The notes under the pieces are model-generated. The model made no database searches. It worked only from the letters and a program-made list of their open reading frames with translations, and was not told where the DNA came from. A program made the translations under genes and the position numbers. From Meandrina meandrites (taxonomy: Eukaryota > Cnidaria > Anthozoa > Scleractinia > Meandrinidae), in contig OY855914.1 of NCBI GenBank assembly GCA_963693305.1, positions 25,397,472 through 25,461,471 of the forward strand: a DNA stretch of 64,000 bases, given 5' to 3'. Below, piece by piece: positions 31,702 through 42,512 of the stretch. Positions within the stretch are counted from its first letter, which is position 1. Each line of letters opens with the position of its first letter.

Positions 31702-32811
31702 ATGATGGATGTAAAAACCGCACTTGAATGTAATTCTACGGTAAATTTCACTGGGAATTTTTCATCGTGCCCTCCGCCAATACCGCCACCAGCGGGACCC
31801 ATGGTCCACCCATACGATGAGTTCTACAAGTTCGCTTTTGGCTCCGCAATCTACATGATCATCGTTTCATTCACAACCATCGTGGCAAACGGCTTGTTGC
31901 TGGTAGTTTTCTTCTTCGATCCTTTAAAAATATTCCGGAACGCCACCACTTATTTCCTGATCGGTCTTTCTTTGGTGGATATCTTTTTAGCGGCGACTCA
32001 ACAGCCCATGTACGCTACATGTTTCATAATGATGTACATTAGACACCCTGACACTCGTCCTACATGTACACCTCTCTTGGAGATAGGTCAAACGATAGCG
32101 CTTGCTGTCATGAATGCTTCGTTTCTTATCGTGTTTGCTTTTACCATCACTCAATACATTGTCGTGATTTCGCCTCTGAACCACGCGCGAAAGGTTACAA
32201 AAACGTGCGTGATAATCTGCGTGTTGGCCATTTACGTGTACGTTGCAGTGTTCAGCGTGGCACCTCGCATGGGCGTTCCTAAAGACATCCAACAGAAGAT
32301 TGACAATATTTTTCACTCTATTTGCTTGATATATCTGACCATAATCTTCTACATCCTCCTGTACATTGCTTTCAGGAAGAAAATGGCCGCTTCTAAGAGT
32401 CTTCGAGAAGACAGCAACAGACAAGATGAAAGCAAAAAAGAGAGACAAACAGGGGTGGAGCGAAAGTTTATTATTGTCAATTTTCTACTGATCGCCATCT
32501 TGTTCCTGACTTCCCAGCCTTCCGCCATGTCGTGGATTTATCGCTTGTACTCCAAAGAGGATGTTAATAGTCCAAAAGCTCTGATTGCCAATCTGATGGT
32601 GGATAACATACTTTACGTGAAATTCCTCCTTGACCCGTTTGTGTACGCGTGGAGGATTCCCAAGTATCGCCAGTCGCTCAAGATTGTCCTGTGTTGTGGC
32701 AGAGAAGAGGCTGAGGCCAAGTCAACCTTCAGTGATCAGGTAATGTCCCGGATGAGCAAGTCACGTGAGACTGTGGTCACGCTGGACTTCAAAAGTATTT
32801 CTGTGGACTGA
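31702..32811 (+). CDS. TQY-type class A GPCR, group B, near-identical core to the previous gene
   Basis: 369-residue single-exon receptor beginning with two consecutive ATG codons. N-terminus NSTVNFTGNFSS then a Pro-rich spacer; TM1 about 47-72; LSLVD aspartate 93; Cys106 and Cys122; TQY at 150-152; TSQPSAM in TM6; DPFVY at 311-315; SRETVVTLDFK at 354-364. Compared with 27771-28874, only scattered differences occur through the membrane domain (for example Cys for Arg in the VTKTCV stretch of intracellular loop 2). Its helix-8/tail segment RQSLKIVL and SDQV match the minus-strand gene 13192-14307 rather than its neighbour, a mosaic pattern. No insertion disrupts it. Confidence 0.95.
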   Translation: MMDVKTALECNSTVNFTGNFSSCPPPIPPPAGPMVHPYDEFYKFAFGSAIYMIIVSFTTIVANGLLLVVFFFDPLKIFRNATTYFLIGLSLVDIFLAATQQPMYATCFIMMYIRHPDTRPTCTPLLEIGQTIALAVMNASFLIVFAFTITQYIVVISPLNHARKVTKTCVIICVLAIYVYVAVFSVAPRMGVPKDIQQKIDNIFHSICLIYLTIIFYILLYIAFRKKMAASKSLREDSNRQDESKKERQTGVERKFIIVNFLLIAILFLTSQPSAMSWIYRLYSKEDVNSPKALIANLMVDNILYVKFLLDPFVYAWRIPKYRQSLKIVLCCGREEAEAKSTFSDQVMSRMSKSRETVVTLDFKSISVD

Positions 32812-35800
32812 ATAACTGACAGCCGAGAATTGGTCAAAATTTTAACTGTACATTTCAACTGAGAAATGACGCCGTTTTAGAATTGCGGTCACTTCGCTCC
32901 ATGGTCAGGTGAAAGCTGAAAGCTGAGATGTGCAAAATTTACTGACAGCTGGGCTGAAATTTTAACTGATAGCTGAGAAATCGTCATAAAATGTAAATGA
33001 TAACTGTTCTTCCAGCGCACCTAGCCAGACCCGCTTATCGCATAGCAACAGGTATTTTACTCATGACAGGAAAATATATAATGTATATTCAACTTTGTGT
33101 TTTACACCCGAAATATTTGTTATGACATTTTTTGGGTATTTTTTTCTCCGCTGGTGAAAAGTATTTCTCTAAGCTTTTGTGAAATTCTGCCAAAAATTAG
33201 TATGCGAGAGTTAAGATAACTTTGTTTAAAATAAAAGGACACGTTAGTAATCACAGTTTTTGACAGATGCAGACTGCAGAACAGCAGAATTTTTAAGTAT
33301 ATATCGTGTTACCATTACCATTATTGAAGAGTGCTATTCAGGCTAACCGGAACGTTATTCAGACTAACCCAAGCACGATTCAGGCTAGCCGGAGTGCTAG
33401 TCGATCATGAGGCATGGACGCAAAAGAGCTGTGTCGCGGATTTTAGCCTAATTTAATCATAGGAAAATGACCACTTAAAACAATAATTTATTCGTTAACT
33501 TTGCGTTTCATAGTAAGTATTTGACAAGGAGACTAAAACTCAGCCGTGACGCAATTCCTTTAACAGAACTATGTCGCGAATAGCGCACCTTGAGAAATGT
33601 GGCCTAAATTTTTAACTGTTAATTTTTGATCTAACTCTAAATTATAAGTGTTTTTTGTGAACCTCAGTATATACTTTTATTTTAATGTTTCCGTCGATTT
33701 TAAAGTGACATTTTATATGGCAATGTCTGTAGTGGGATCACTTGGCTGAAATAATTACTGAAAGACGGCCGTGTTTCCCTTTGATCAAGAACATCGCATT
33801 AGCATTAGTGTACGTAGTCACAATGAAACTACTAATGATGTTAACAAGAACAAGATAATCAAAGAATGAAAAACTGAAATCCCAGTACAGGCACAGTAGG
33901 AATTATATCGGGTGATAATGGAAAAAAAAAATAACTGTAGTAGATTTTTTTAAGGACGTAAGCAATTTGAATTCCAGACATGATGTGTGTATATCCTGTA
34001 ATTCAATTTACGTTATATATAGTCGCGCAATGATAAATGTAACATAGGTAATTGTATATACAAAAACGTATTCAGCTACATTCCCGAGATTCGATCAGTA
34101 GTCTTTTTCCAAGTATTTCTAGTTTAATTCAAACATTTCGTAAAATATCTTCAGTGAAGTTTTTACGACCTTTTTCCTACCAATCGCGGGTTTTATTCTC
34201 GGCATTATATTTTAAGTTACTTTTCAATTTCTTGGCTTTAAGTTGGTTAAATATGCTGTATATATTGAGCATTTAATGTGTAAAACTATATCAAATAGCC
34301 TAAGCGTGTTAATTGATATCGAATTAAAAGTTAACACCCTTAAAATGTCCGTTTGTAAGTTTTTGTCAAGGTCATGGGCAAGGTTACACTTCTTGGTTTC
34401 AACCAGGTTTAATTAAAAAATTTCATACGGTTCAATTAATAAATGTTTTTGGAAAAAACTGTGGAAAGTTTTATTTCCGTTCTTTTTATATTTATGGTAA
34501 GGTTTTGTAATATTTCTTGTAGCTTGGCGTATTGTATACCACTAGCCATCTGCCTGGCTTAAAACTTCGATTATTTCATGCTATAGTCTTGAGAGCAGAT
34601 TAGTAGTTAAGAGTAAAGAAAAGTCTAAGACTGTTAAGTTTCCGTAAAGGGTTTTCCGAGTTCATAAATATTATGAATAAAAGACAACTTTTCTTGCATA
34701 TCACTCTACAGATTCAATTTATTGTGCTTATCATGATGAAAGCTAGTTCACGTTAAAAAATTAATTTCAGAATCGGTTTGTGAAGTGGACTCTTGCCAAG
34801 CTATTCAATTTTAATTAAAAACAGGTTATTTAGTATTTGGAAAGCCACATCTTATTGCGATGAATAAAATATTCATAGTGGCAATTTAAATATTAGTTTC
34901 TTTTTTTAACATCAAGCATGTCAAGGTTACGATCCACGTTCTAGTCAAGTTTCTATAAGTTTTCATACCAAATTAGACCAAACATATGGCCAGTTTTGAT
35001 GTTACAGAGTCAAAGTGGGTCGAGAGTGAGTGGGTGCGGCTGCGTCTAGCCAACTGCCTTCATCGGCTTGGAGTTAGGTGTTGGTCAATGTTAAACCTTC
35101 CTTTGACCTTGGAGGTTATGAAGTCAAAATCACTATCTGTACTTCAAAAGAAGTAGTTGTTTTATTAAAGGTGAACAAAACGTTCAAAAATTCTAAGCGC
35201 CCTGTTGTTACATTGATTATCGTGCCAAGTAACAAATCTTATCGTCTTCTTACAACACAGTGCATTCAAGGGCTCTTTCTAGTTTGCTGCTGTGTGTCAG
35301 CAATGAAAAGGAAACAAAGTCTTCTTGAATATTTGATGAACCTTTCTACTTATTGCTAAAAAAAAGAAACTGACTTTGCTCCTGACCAAAGGGCGCGATG
35401 TTTTTCTTTGCCAATACCAACCTTTGGTTGCTTCCATTCTCTACAACCCCAGTCAAAATATGTGCTTCAGAAAGTTCTTTCGTCGAAGCGATAAAAGAAT
35501 TAGATAAACTTCGGTAATTGTTCGACATTCTCTGTCTTTGTTATCTTTGAACGCACGATTTTGGAGTTAAAATATTAAAAATATGGTCGGGAAGATTAAA
35601 AACGAACGTCTTGATGTCAACAACATTTGATCAGAATGTATCTAATCTATAGGTACGCACAAAATGTTTATGAGCCCCTCTACCCCATATCAATGTTGAA
35701 GTATTTACTGAACATTATGATAGACAATATGGTGTGATTGAAGTCTCTTGGTTTACTTCAACATCGAATAAGGGGGAGGATTAGAAAGAAATGAATAACC

Positions 35801-35935
35801 TTCCCAACATTTTTGCCGGTGGTTGTAGCTTTGTTGAGAGAACAGGTCTTAAAATTTAACGTAACGTCTAAAGTAAGTTGGAAACACAAATGAAATGGTA
35901 GGAAGCCAAGACGGAGCAAGCATGGCAGAACTAAA
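32812..35935. other. Intergenic with short tandem repeats and an orphan upstream-flank copy
   Basis: 3.1 kb without a gene. Short diverged repeats: 'ctgacagc.gag' variants near 32818-32985 and three copies of an 'attcaggctaaccgga'-like 23-mer near 33337-33400. Near 34430-34570 lies a third copy of the segment found upstream of the two previous genes ('aaaaactgtggaaag', 'catctgcctggcttaaa'), with no receptor after it. Small frames near 34052-34276 and 35078-35528 show nothing recognisable. Confidence 0.5.
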
Positions 35936-35943
35936 CAATGTTA

Positions 35944-36340
35944 GGGGTATAAAATGGTCCTTGAAATATTATGGGTCTCGGCAAATTTTGATTCTTGAAA
36001 TCTCGGCATCTCAAGCTCGAAAAAAATAAAGCTGATCTCGGAATCTCGAATTTTGAAATTCGAGTCTCCGAGTCGCGCAAACCTAGCGAAAGTTTAATCA
36101 GTATGAGCCGTCAGAAAACAATGGCAACAACAACAGCAAAACAGAGAGCTGCAGAGCCTTAGACTAGCGTTGCAATAGTCTCGCGCTGGGATTTCTAGAT
36201 CACGGCCTCTCGCGCTCGGATTTTTGAATTGCGGTTTCTCGGGCTCGGATTTGAGAAAAAAAAAAAAAGAAAAAGTTAGTCTCGGTCTCGGATTTTAAAT
36301 GAAGGTCTTGGCGTCTCGGCCATTTCCCATTCTATACCCC
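35944..36340. mobile_element. hAT-like MITE with near-perfect 8-bp target duplication
   Basis: 397-bp element with 14-bp inverted repeats, 13/14 matching (GGGGTATAAAATGG at 35944-35957; CCATTCTATACCCC at 36327-36340), flanked by caatgtta (35936-35943) and taatgtta (36341-36348). The interior repeats 'tctcgg'/'ctcgg' motifs. There is no coding capacity. An 8-bp duplication suggests the hAT superfamily; the one mismatch leaves that open. Confidence 0.7.
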
Positions 36341-36348
36341 TAATGTTA

Positions 36349-37590
36349 TAAAGGATTGGTTTGACTACACATGCTGTAATTATATCGGATCGACAGCACC
36401 TTCAGCTGAAACTGCGTGAAAAAGCGCGGTTTATAACGCTTAAAAACATAGCTGTTCGTTATTAGAGTGCGATTTAGTAAGTAAATAAACATCACTTTGT
36501 GTGATATGAAAGGTTGCAAAGCAGATAGGATAATGAAGACGCTACTTCCTTTACATTTGTCACCTGTTTGAAAATACATTGGGTTTTATACAGGATAGTT
36601 TAAACCATCCTTTTTATATTTTTCCAGGCGTGTAGAAATTAAAACTCCTTGCTTATTTGCTGTCTAATAGTGATGGGCGTTATTTTGATCGCCTGCTTTA
36701 CGAAATCAATTTAAACTCCAACTGTAAGCTAACTGTATAAAGTGTCAAAAAATGAATTGCTATTTTCCGGCAAGTAAGAGTTACTATAAATTTTTATAGC
36801 TTTGGCAACCTGCTTAAGTGCGATGATTAGAAAAAAAGCAAGTATTCGCCTGAGAACGCAAGAACTTGGATAGGAAGATATAACACGCAGGAAGTTTCTA
36901 GTTCATGAGTAACATCGAGATTTCCTTAAATTAAATAGCTAATTTACTAACTAATTAATATATGCACCTAAGTGTTGGAAGATGCTAGAAGTATCTGCAG
37001 GGAATGATACAGTCATCATCTTTAATTTGCTCATCTCTTATTAAGATGAGAACTGGACCGCAGGAGGGCGGATATTAAATTTACCAGCAAATGTTTTTAG
37101 GAAATTGCCAATCGATCATAAAAGTTGTGATTTCGGTAAGACCATTTCAGAAGTTATCACAATGTACCGTTATAATCTAAATCAAACATAGTATCCAGGA
37201 GCGTCTTATGGCGTACATGAGCTATGTAGATGTATTTCGTGTAAGCAAATAAATTGGAGCAAAGTACGGAAAATAAAAACCTAATATTAATGCTAAGACC
37301 ACTTAGGGCAGTTTTTCAAATCTAAGGAATAATGCGCCTGAAATTGTTGTTATATTCCATCCTTTTAATAAAATAGAATATAAAAACTTAGAAGCGTCTC
37401 TTAAGATTCGAGGTTTTGACCTAGTGTTGCTCAAGTTGTTTGTTTTTGACTCACAAAGCCAGTAAAGATTGATACATTTGCTAATTAATTGCCACCGAGG
37501 TACAAAAGGAAGCCGGTAATTGAAAATTGAAAACTGATGTCAGCGACAATACAAATGAAAGATCTGCACGGTACACTTCATGTGACCTGA
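36349..37590. other. 5' flank of receptor 37688-38824, duplicated at 41.5-42.4 kb
   Basis: Aligns in order with 41560-42420: 'caatcgatcataaaagttgtga' near 37110 and 41910, 'ctaaggaataatgcgcctaaa'-like near 37322 and 42138, and 'gattga/aattaattgcc' near 37480 and 42290. No gene is present. Confidence 0.6.
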
Positions 37591-37596
37591 TATAAA
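37591..37596 (+). promoter_or_regulatory. Candidate TATA box (TATAAA)
   Basis: TATAAA in 'tgatataaacacctg', 97 bp upstream of the ATG at 37688; the paralogous promoter has 'tcatataaacatctg' 92 bp before its ATG. Confidence 0.65.
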
Positions 37597-37687
37597 CACC
37601 TGACATGTTTCACACTTACAAAAGCTTAGCACTGACCTGCCACCACAAGAAATCAAGAACTGAGGTGTCAGTTACCATAATCTCGCC

Positions 37688-38824
37688 ATGATGAATCTTA
37701 CATGCAACAACTCCTGGGTCAACATTACCAGCAACGAGCCAAATCAAAGTGTATCAGGTAATCATTCCTCTTGCTCTAGTGCCTCTTTCCAGTCAGCTCC
37801 TCCAGTCGATCCGCTCGAAGATTACTACAAAGCCGCTTTCGGTTCCTCCATCTTTATATTCGTGGTCTCGCTCACAACCATCTTGACCAACAGCGTTCTA
37901 CTATTCGTTTTCTACGTCGACCCACAAAAAATGTTTCGCAACTCAACAACAATTTTTCTCATCGGTTTGGCCATAGTCGACTTACTTACAGCGTTGGTGC
38001 AAGAACCCATATACGCCACTTGCTTCATGTTGCTCTACTTTCAACATCCTTCTAGAAAGAAATGCATACCTTTCATGAATGCTGGAAGGTATCTCGCAGC
38101 TTCTGCTATGACGGCATCGTTCTTAATAGTTTTGGTGTTTACCGTGACGCAGTATATCGTGATTTCATCGCCTCTAAAGTACGGCCGCATGGTGACAAAG
38201 AAGAAAGTCTTGATCAGTGTCACAGCCATCTATCTTTACTCAGCAACGTTCTGGTGCCTTCAATTGATGGGTGTGTCTCCATATGTTCAGGACATCATGG
38301 AACTTTTCATCCACAGCTATCTGTTTGCCACTATCACGATTGGATTTTACATGCTCTTGCATTGCGCCATGAAAAAGAAGATGGCAGCTGGAAAATCGCT
38401 TCAAAGCGAAGCTGGAAAACAAGAAAGCGATAAACGCATCCACGCGCAGCGCAACTTTTTTCGTGTAAATTTCATGCTTCTTACCGTGTTGATTGTATGC
38501 AACATGCCTTCAGCTGTCGTGAGAACAATTAGAGTGTTCGTCGAGGACAACAAAGACGTTCCTTCTGCGAAGACCCTGATTGCAAACCTGATGGTAGATA
38601 ACGTGCTTTACTTGAAATTCCTGTTAGACCCGTTTGTGTACGCGTGGCGCATGGCGAAGTACCGAGAGGCGTTTTGCAAAAGCATCCGCCAGAAAGGAAC
38701 TGGCAGGAAGTCGCACGACAGCACTAATACCTCTGGAGGGAGAGAAACCCAACAAGTGGAATTCGCAAGGGCGTCATCAAACGGATCAGTGGTAACTTTG
38801 CTTAGTTTTAAAAGTCTTGAATAA
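37688..38824 (+). CDS. TQY-type class A GPCR, group A
   Basis: 378-residue single-exon receptor starting at a double ATG; relatives start at the second one (MNLTCN). Features: N-terminal NxS/T sites, TM1 about 54-78 with LTNSVLL (LANS in others), intracellular loop 1 VDPQKMFRNSTT, LAIVD aspartate 98, Cys112 and Cys126, TQY at 154-156, SPLKYGRMVTKKKV, CNMPS in TM6, DPFVY at 314-318, and SVVTLLSFK at 367-375. The tail also has a GGRETQQVEF segment shared with 42513-43658 and 53296-54450, defining a subgroup. Duplicate partner is 42513-43658, with homologous 5' and 3' flanks covering about 4.5-5 kb. Confidence 0.95.
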   Translation: MMNLTCNNSWVNITSNEPNQSVSGNHSSCSSASFQSAPPVDPLEDYYKAAFGSSIFIFVVSLTTILTNSVLLFVFYVDPQKMFRNSTTIFLIGLAIVDLLTALVQEPIYATCFMLLYFQHPSRKKCIPFMNAGRYLAASAMTASFLIVLVFTVTQYIVISSPLKYGRMVTKKKVLISVTAIYLYSATFWCLQLMGVSPYVQDIMELFIHSYLFATITIGFYMLLHCAMKKKMAAGKSLQSEAGKQESDKRIHAQRNFFRVNFMLLTVLIVCNMPSAVVRTIRVFVEDNKDVPSAKTLIANLMVDNVLYLKFLLDPFVYAWRMAKYREAFCKSIRQKGTGRKSHDSTNTSGGRETQQVEFARASSNGSVVTLLSFKSLE

Positions 38825-39464
38825 CGAAATTCTTTTGAGCCTAATTCTTATGTATTTGTCTAACTGAATATCTCTTTTATATCGATGTAATATATGTCTC
38901 CCTAGATTATCTATATTACTTTCTCTCACCAAAATTATGCACGCCAAGAGTCCAGTTCCGTAACTGGCGGTAACCAGAGTTACAGTAAATAGCACATTGA
39001 ATATTTTCAGTTCATTTGGGACGTAGCATAGCAGCAGAACTGGAATTGGCAGTTAGCGGCGGTGGTTCCTGTAGGTAGTGGTACAGACCATGGTAGTGGC
39101 AGTGATAGTGTGAGTTGCAGTTGTACTCATATGATAGTAGTAGCGGTGGTTCAGGTGCTAATAGAAGTGGAAGTGGTAGAGACAGTGGCAGGGACAATGA
39201 CCCGAGAACTTCAGATGGGAGTACGGGAGTACGAACTTGAGTACGAGTTCGACGGCCTTTCAAACCTAGTGCTTAGACTGTTTCGGCAGTCGCACTTCAC
39301 ACCAATCTGGTACCGATAGTCCACATTTTAACTGCTCAGCAACAGGGAAGAGCGCAAGGGCCCAGGGTACGCAACTGGATTGAAATTGGAAAGTCGCACT
39401 CACACTCGATCTCGTACTCTGATCTGAAGGCCTCTATTAACAGTGGTACTGTTTGCGGTAGACA
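38825..39464. repeat. 3' flank with GTGG/AGTGG-rich low-complexity DNA
   Basis: Stretch 39040-39235 consists of G/T/A-rich near-trinucleotide repeats ('gtagtggtaca', 'ggcagtgatagtg'). The same kind of repeat lies at 44415-44800 after the duplicate gene. Open frames in it (for example 39062-39319) are low-complexity artefacts. Confidence 0.7.
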
Positions 39465-39829
39465 CACTGGCAAAGTTCACTTTGACCCATACTTTTGTCC
39501 TGGGTCAAAGGTGGTAAAGGTCGTCTCTGCCAAGCATTTGATATACCTTTGATTGCGACAAAGGGAATATTGAGTTTGATCAAAGGTAATACACCTTTGA
39601 CGTTTATCAAAGGTGTGACAAGGTACAGTGAAATGCAACTTTGAATCGTGTCAAAGGTACCTTTGCCTCGCGTCAAATCTTTACTAACTTTCACGTCCGT
39701 CAAATTCCTGTCAAAGGTGACGTCAAAGGACTTGCTCACCTGTATCAAAGATTGTCATCCATCCTTGTCTAACCTTTGACGCGAATCAAAAGTGATTAAA
39801 GCCAACTTTTTGTGTCCTGGGTTTCAGTG
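39465..39829. mobile_element. Possible CACTA-like element rich in TCAAAGG motifs
   Basis: Bounded by CACTG (39465) and CAGTG (39829) and filled with many TCAAAGG/CCTTTGA words in both orientations, like the subterminal repeats of CACTA or Chapaev transposons. Target duplications are not visible and inverted repeats beyond 5 bp are weak, so the boundaries are tentative. The corresponding place after the paralogous gene (near 44750) lacks this sequence. Confidence 0.4.
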
Positions 39830-40423
39830 CTATGCTGTTGGCGGTAGTGGTGGCCCTCATACTTATGCTAGGGCTAATAATAGTAGTATAGAAGTTGCTG
39901 TTGTAAATACATTTGGAACTTTACTTTGTAATTTAAAAAGCTGTCGTGAGGGACCACTCCTGACCACTCCCGTAAACGAGTGCGGCTATTTACCTTTGGG
40001 GTCACCAACTAAGCGTTCCCTTTGAATTGGTTTTAAGATTTCGTAAGCGGTCACCAATCAATCAGTGACTGATTGCATGAAATACGTTCAGTAAGACACT
40101 ACCTCTCTGGAACCTCTATTTTCATTTGCCCGCTGTAAACACCACCTCTATTGTTATTCAGGGCTAGGGGCATTGTTATGACCTGTTATCTATTGTTTTT
40201 AGAACCAACGAAGTTACCTCGTTCTGAGAGGTAGTGGGGGACCTTTAGGCACATGAAGTACTCTCAGTTCAAATTAACGCACAGATAGATAAAATGGGGC
40301 AAGAAAACTGTGACATTTTTGAATATTTCTAAACGCTCTCCTAATCGATCAACGTCTTCCTTCAGTGGATGGTCGCTAACGAGATTAAATTCCCGTTAAC
40401 TCAGTTACGCCACTTCTTCCAAC

Positions 40424-40454
<31 letters not shown>

Positions 40455-42420
40455 AAAAATGATAGTTTACTAATCCTGTAATTGTATTGCTTATTACATG
40501 TTATCATATATTATTTTATTATTAAATCCACGTTTAATATTGGCAGGCCTTTAGGTAGCTACAAAAAGCTAAATCGTTTGAATGGACTTCAATAGGGAAA
40601 ACAGCTCCTTCATTAGTTATGGAACTGGTTTTTATGAGGGAGGAAAATAATCTGGTTCCGAATCATTTAATGGACTCATTTATCAGCTGCTAATGTTCAA
40701 ACAGATAATTAAGAATTAACTATTTACATATTAAATATATATTCAATGAACATTGTAAATTAGTTCATTAACAATTTGCAATTTTTTAACGGAACAATAA
40801 TTGAAAATGATATCTATAATATTTTCATAAGCAGAAGGTTTATAAATAAAGCAATAACCTCCCTGTTCATACTTAATATTGTTATGTCACCTTGATGACA
40901 AGAAGTGACTCTCATGACAGCTTGACTTTGGTTATAATAAGATAAAATATGCTTAGAAGAAATAGCTGCCTGTAGATAAACAACAACAAATGAAAATAAA
41001 ACTAAGCTTCTTTTACCAGCTATGCTACATAATGTTTTACCTTTAGACCGGGTAGGAAACGGTACTATGAAATAAGGAAATAAATTTAAGATATCTGTAT
41101 AGATATAAAAAATCTTATGGATATCAGAAGTTAACCTGTAAATAAGTTCTTATTTTTTCTTTTTCAGCGCACTTGATTCATGGCGTCACAGAAGCGCACC
41201 CTTAAGCAAAAGGCATGCGCACTTTCATTCTCGTCGAATCTTGTTAGAGGGGCTGATTTGACCCTGAAGACTCCCTAGCGTGCGACGTAAAACACGAACG
41301 CGAGCGAACGCAAGATATTGGCGAGCGGTGGAGCCGACGAAGCGAGAAGCGCGGGAGAGCGTCCATAGCAAAAATAAAAAATGGTTGACAAGAAACATTT
41401 TGAGCTATTTTTGAAATTCTTTTTAAAGTAGACTATAAGAAAGGACACCTTTTTCAGGCTGCAGGTACATAAAAAGGTTAGGGATTGGTCTTCCAGATCA
41501 TTACAAATCCCCAGGATTATAGTAGTGACGTTCGTTCGCCTCTATAATTTAAGATATTAACTCCCTAACTCCTAAACAAATTCATTTCCCATTTTCCGAC
41601 AAATAAGACCTGTCATAAATTAATCTAGTTTAGACAACTTAAGTATGATGGTTAAGAAGGATTCCATTTGCTTAAAAGCGCTATAACATGAATTGGAAAT
41701 TAAAAATGTAAACCACAGGAAGCTTCTAGGGCATACATCAAGCTTGAGTTACATTGTGATTTACCTATTTTGAAAAGCTAATTTGCAAACTAATCATATA
41801 TTCACCTCAGGTGATCATATTCAGTAGCCTTGTTCATCTCTCCTTTAGAGAATTGAGCCACGAGAGGGGGTTTATTTAATTTACCAAGAAATGTTTTTAA
41901 GAAGGTGCCAATCGATCATAAAAGTTGTGATGGGGTCAGTTCCTGTAGGGTCACTTCATCAGTTGCCACAATGCACCGTTGAAATCCAATTCAAACTGGT
42001 GCCAGGGGCGTCTTGTTGAATACATGAGGTATGGAGTTGTATTGCGTGTAAGCAAAAGTATCGTGGTGCAAAGTGTGTTAATTAAAAACCGAACATTAAT
42101 GCTTAGACCAAAAGATTTGGACGCTACTATTCAAATCTAAGGAATAATGCGCCTAAAACTCTTTTTCTTTTGCGTCCTTTCGGTGGAATATGATGTAAAA
42201 CATGGAAAGATTACAGCGTCCCTTAAGGTTTGTCGTTTAAAATTGGGCTGCAAAAGTTGTTTGTTTGTTTGCTAAAAAATATTAATTAATAGCCGCCGAG
42301 GTAATTCCAACACAATAGAAACACTAATAGAAAATTGAAAGTTGATGTCAGTGACAATAATAATGAAATGTTTGCAGGGTAGCCTTTGTGTTTGCAGGTG
42401 TTGTTTTTCATGTGACTTCA
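39830..42420. other. Intergenic, rest of duplication unit
   Basis: 39830-40090 aligns with 44750-45000 ('cctttggggtca', 'ttggttttaa/caa', 'gtgactgact'). 40480-41050 aligns with 45010-45830. A C-run followed by an A-run sits at 40424-40459. A GC-richer segment at 41180-41370 ('gaacgcgagcgaacgc') has no counterpart that I could see. 41560-42420 is the 5' flank of the next gene. No gene seen. Confidence 0.5.
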
Positions 42421-42426
42421 TATAAA
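42421..42426 (+). promoter_or_regulatory. Candidate TATA box (TATAAA)
   Basis: TATAAA 92 bp upstream of the ATG at 42513, conserved with the promoter of 37688-38824. 'cgcttagcactgatct' follows, as 'agcttagcactgacct' does there. Confidence 0.65.
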
Positions 42427-42512
42427 CATCTGGTGTAATTCCCAATCTCAAACGCTTAGCACTGATCTTCCACTGCAAGAAGTCAAGAAGCCTCATCTTC
42501 TGAAATTCCAAA

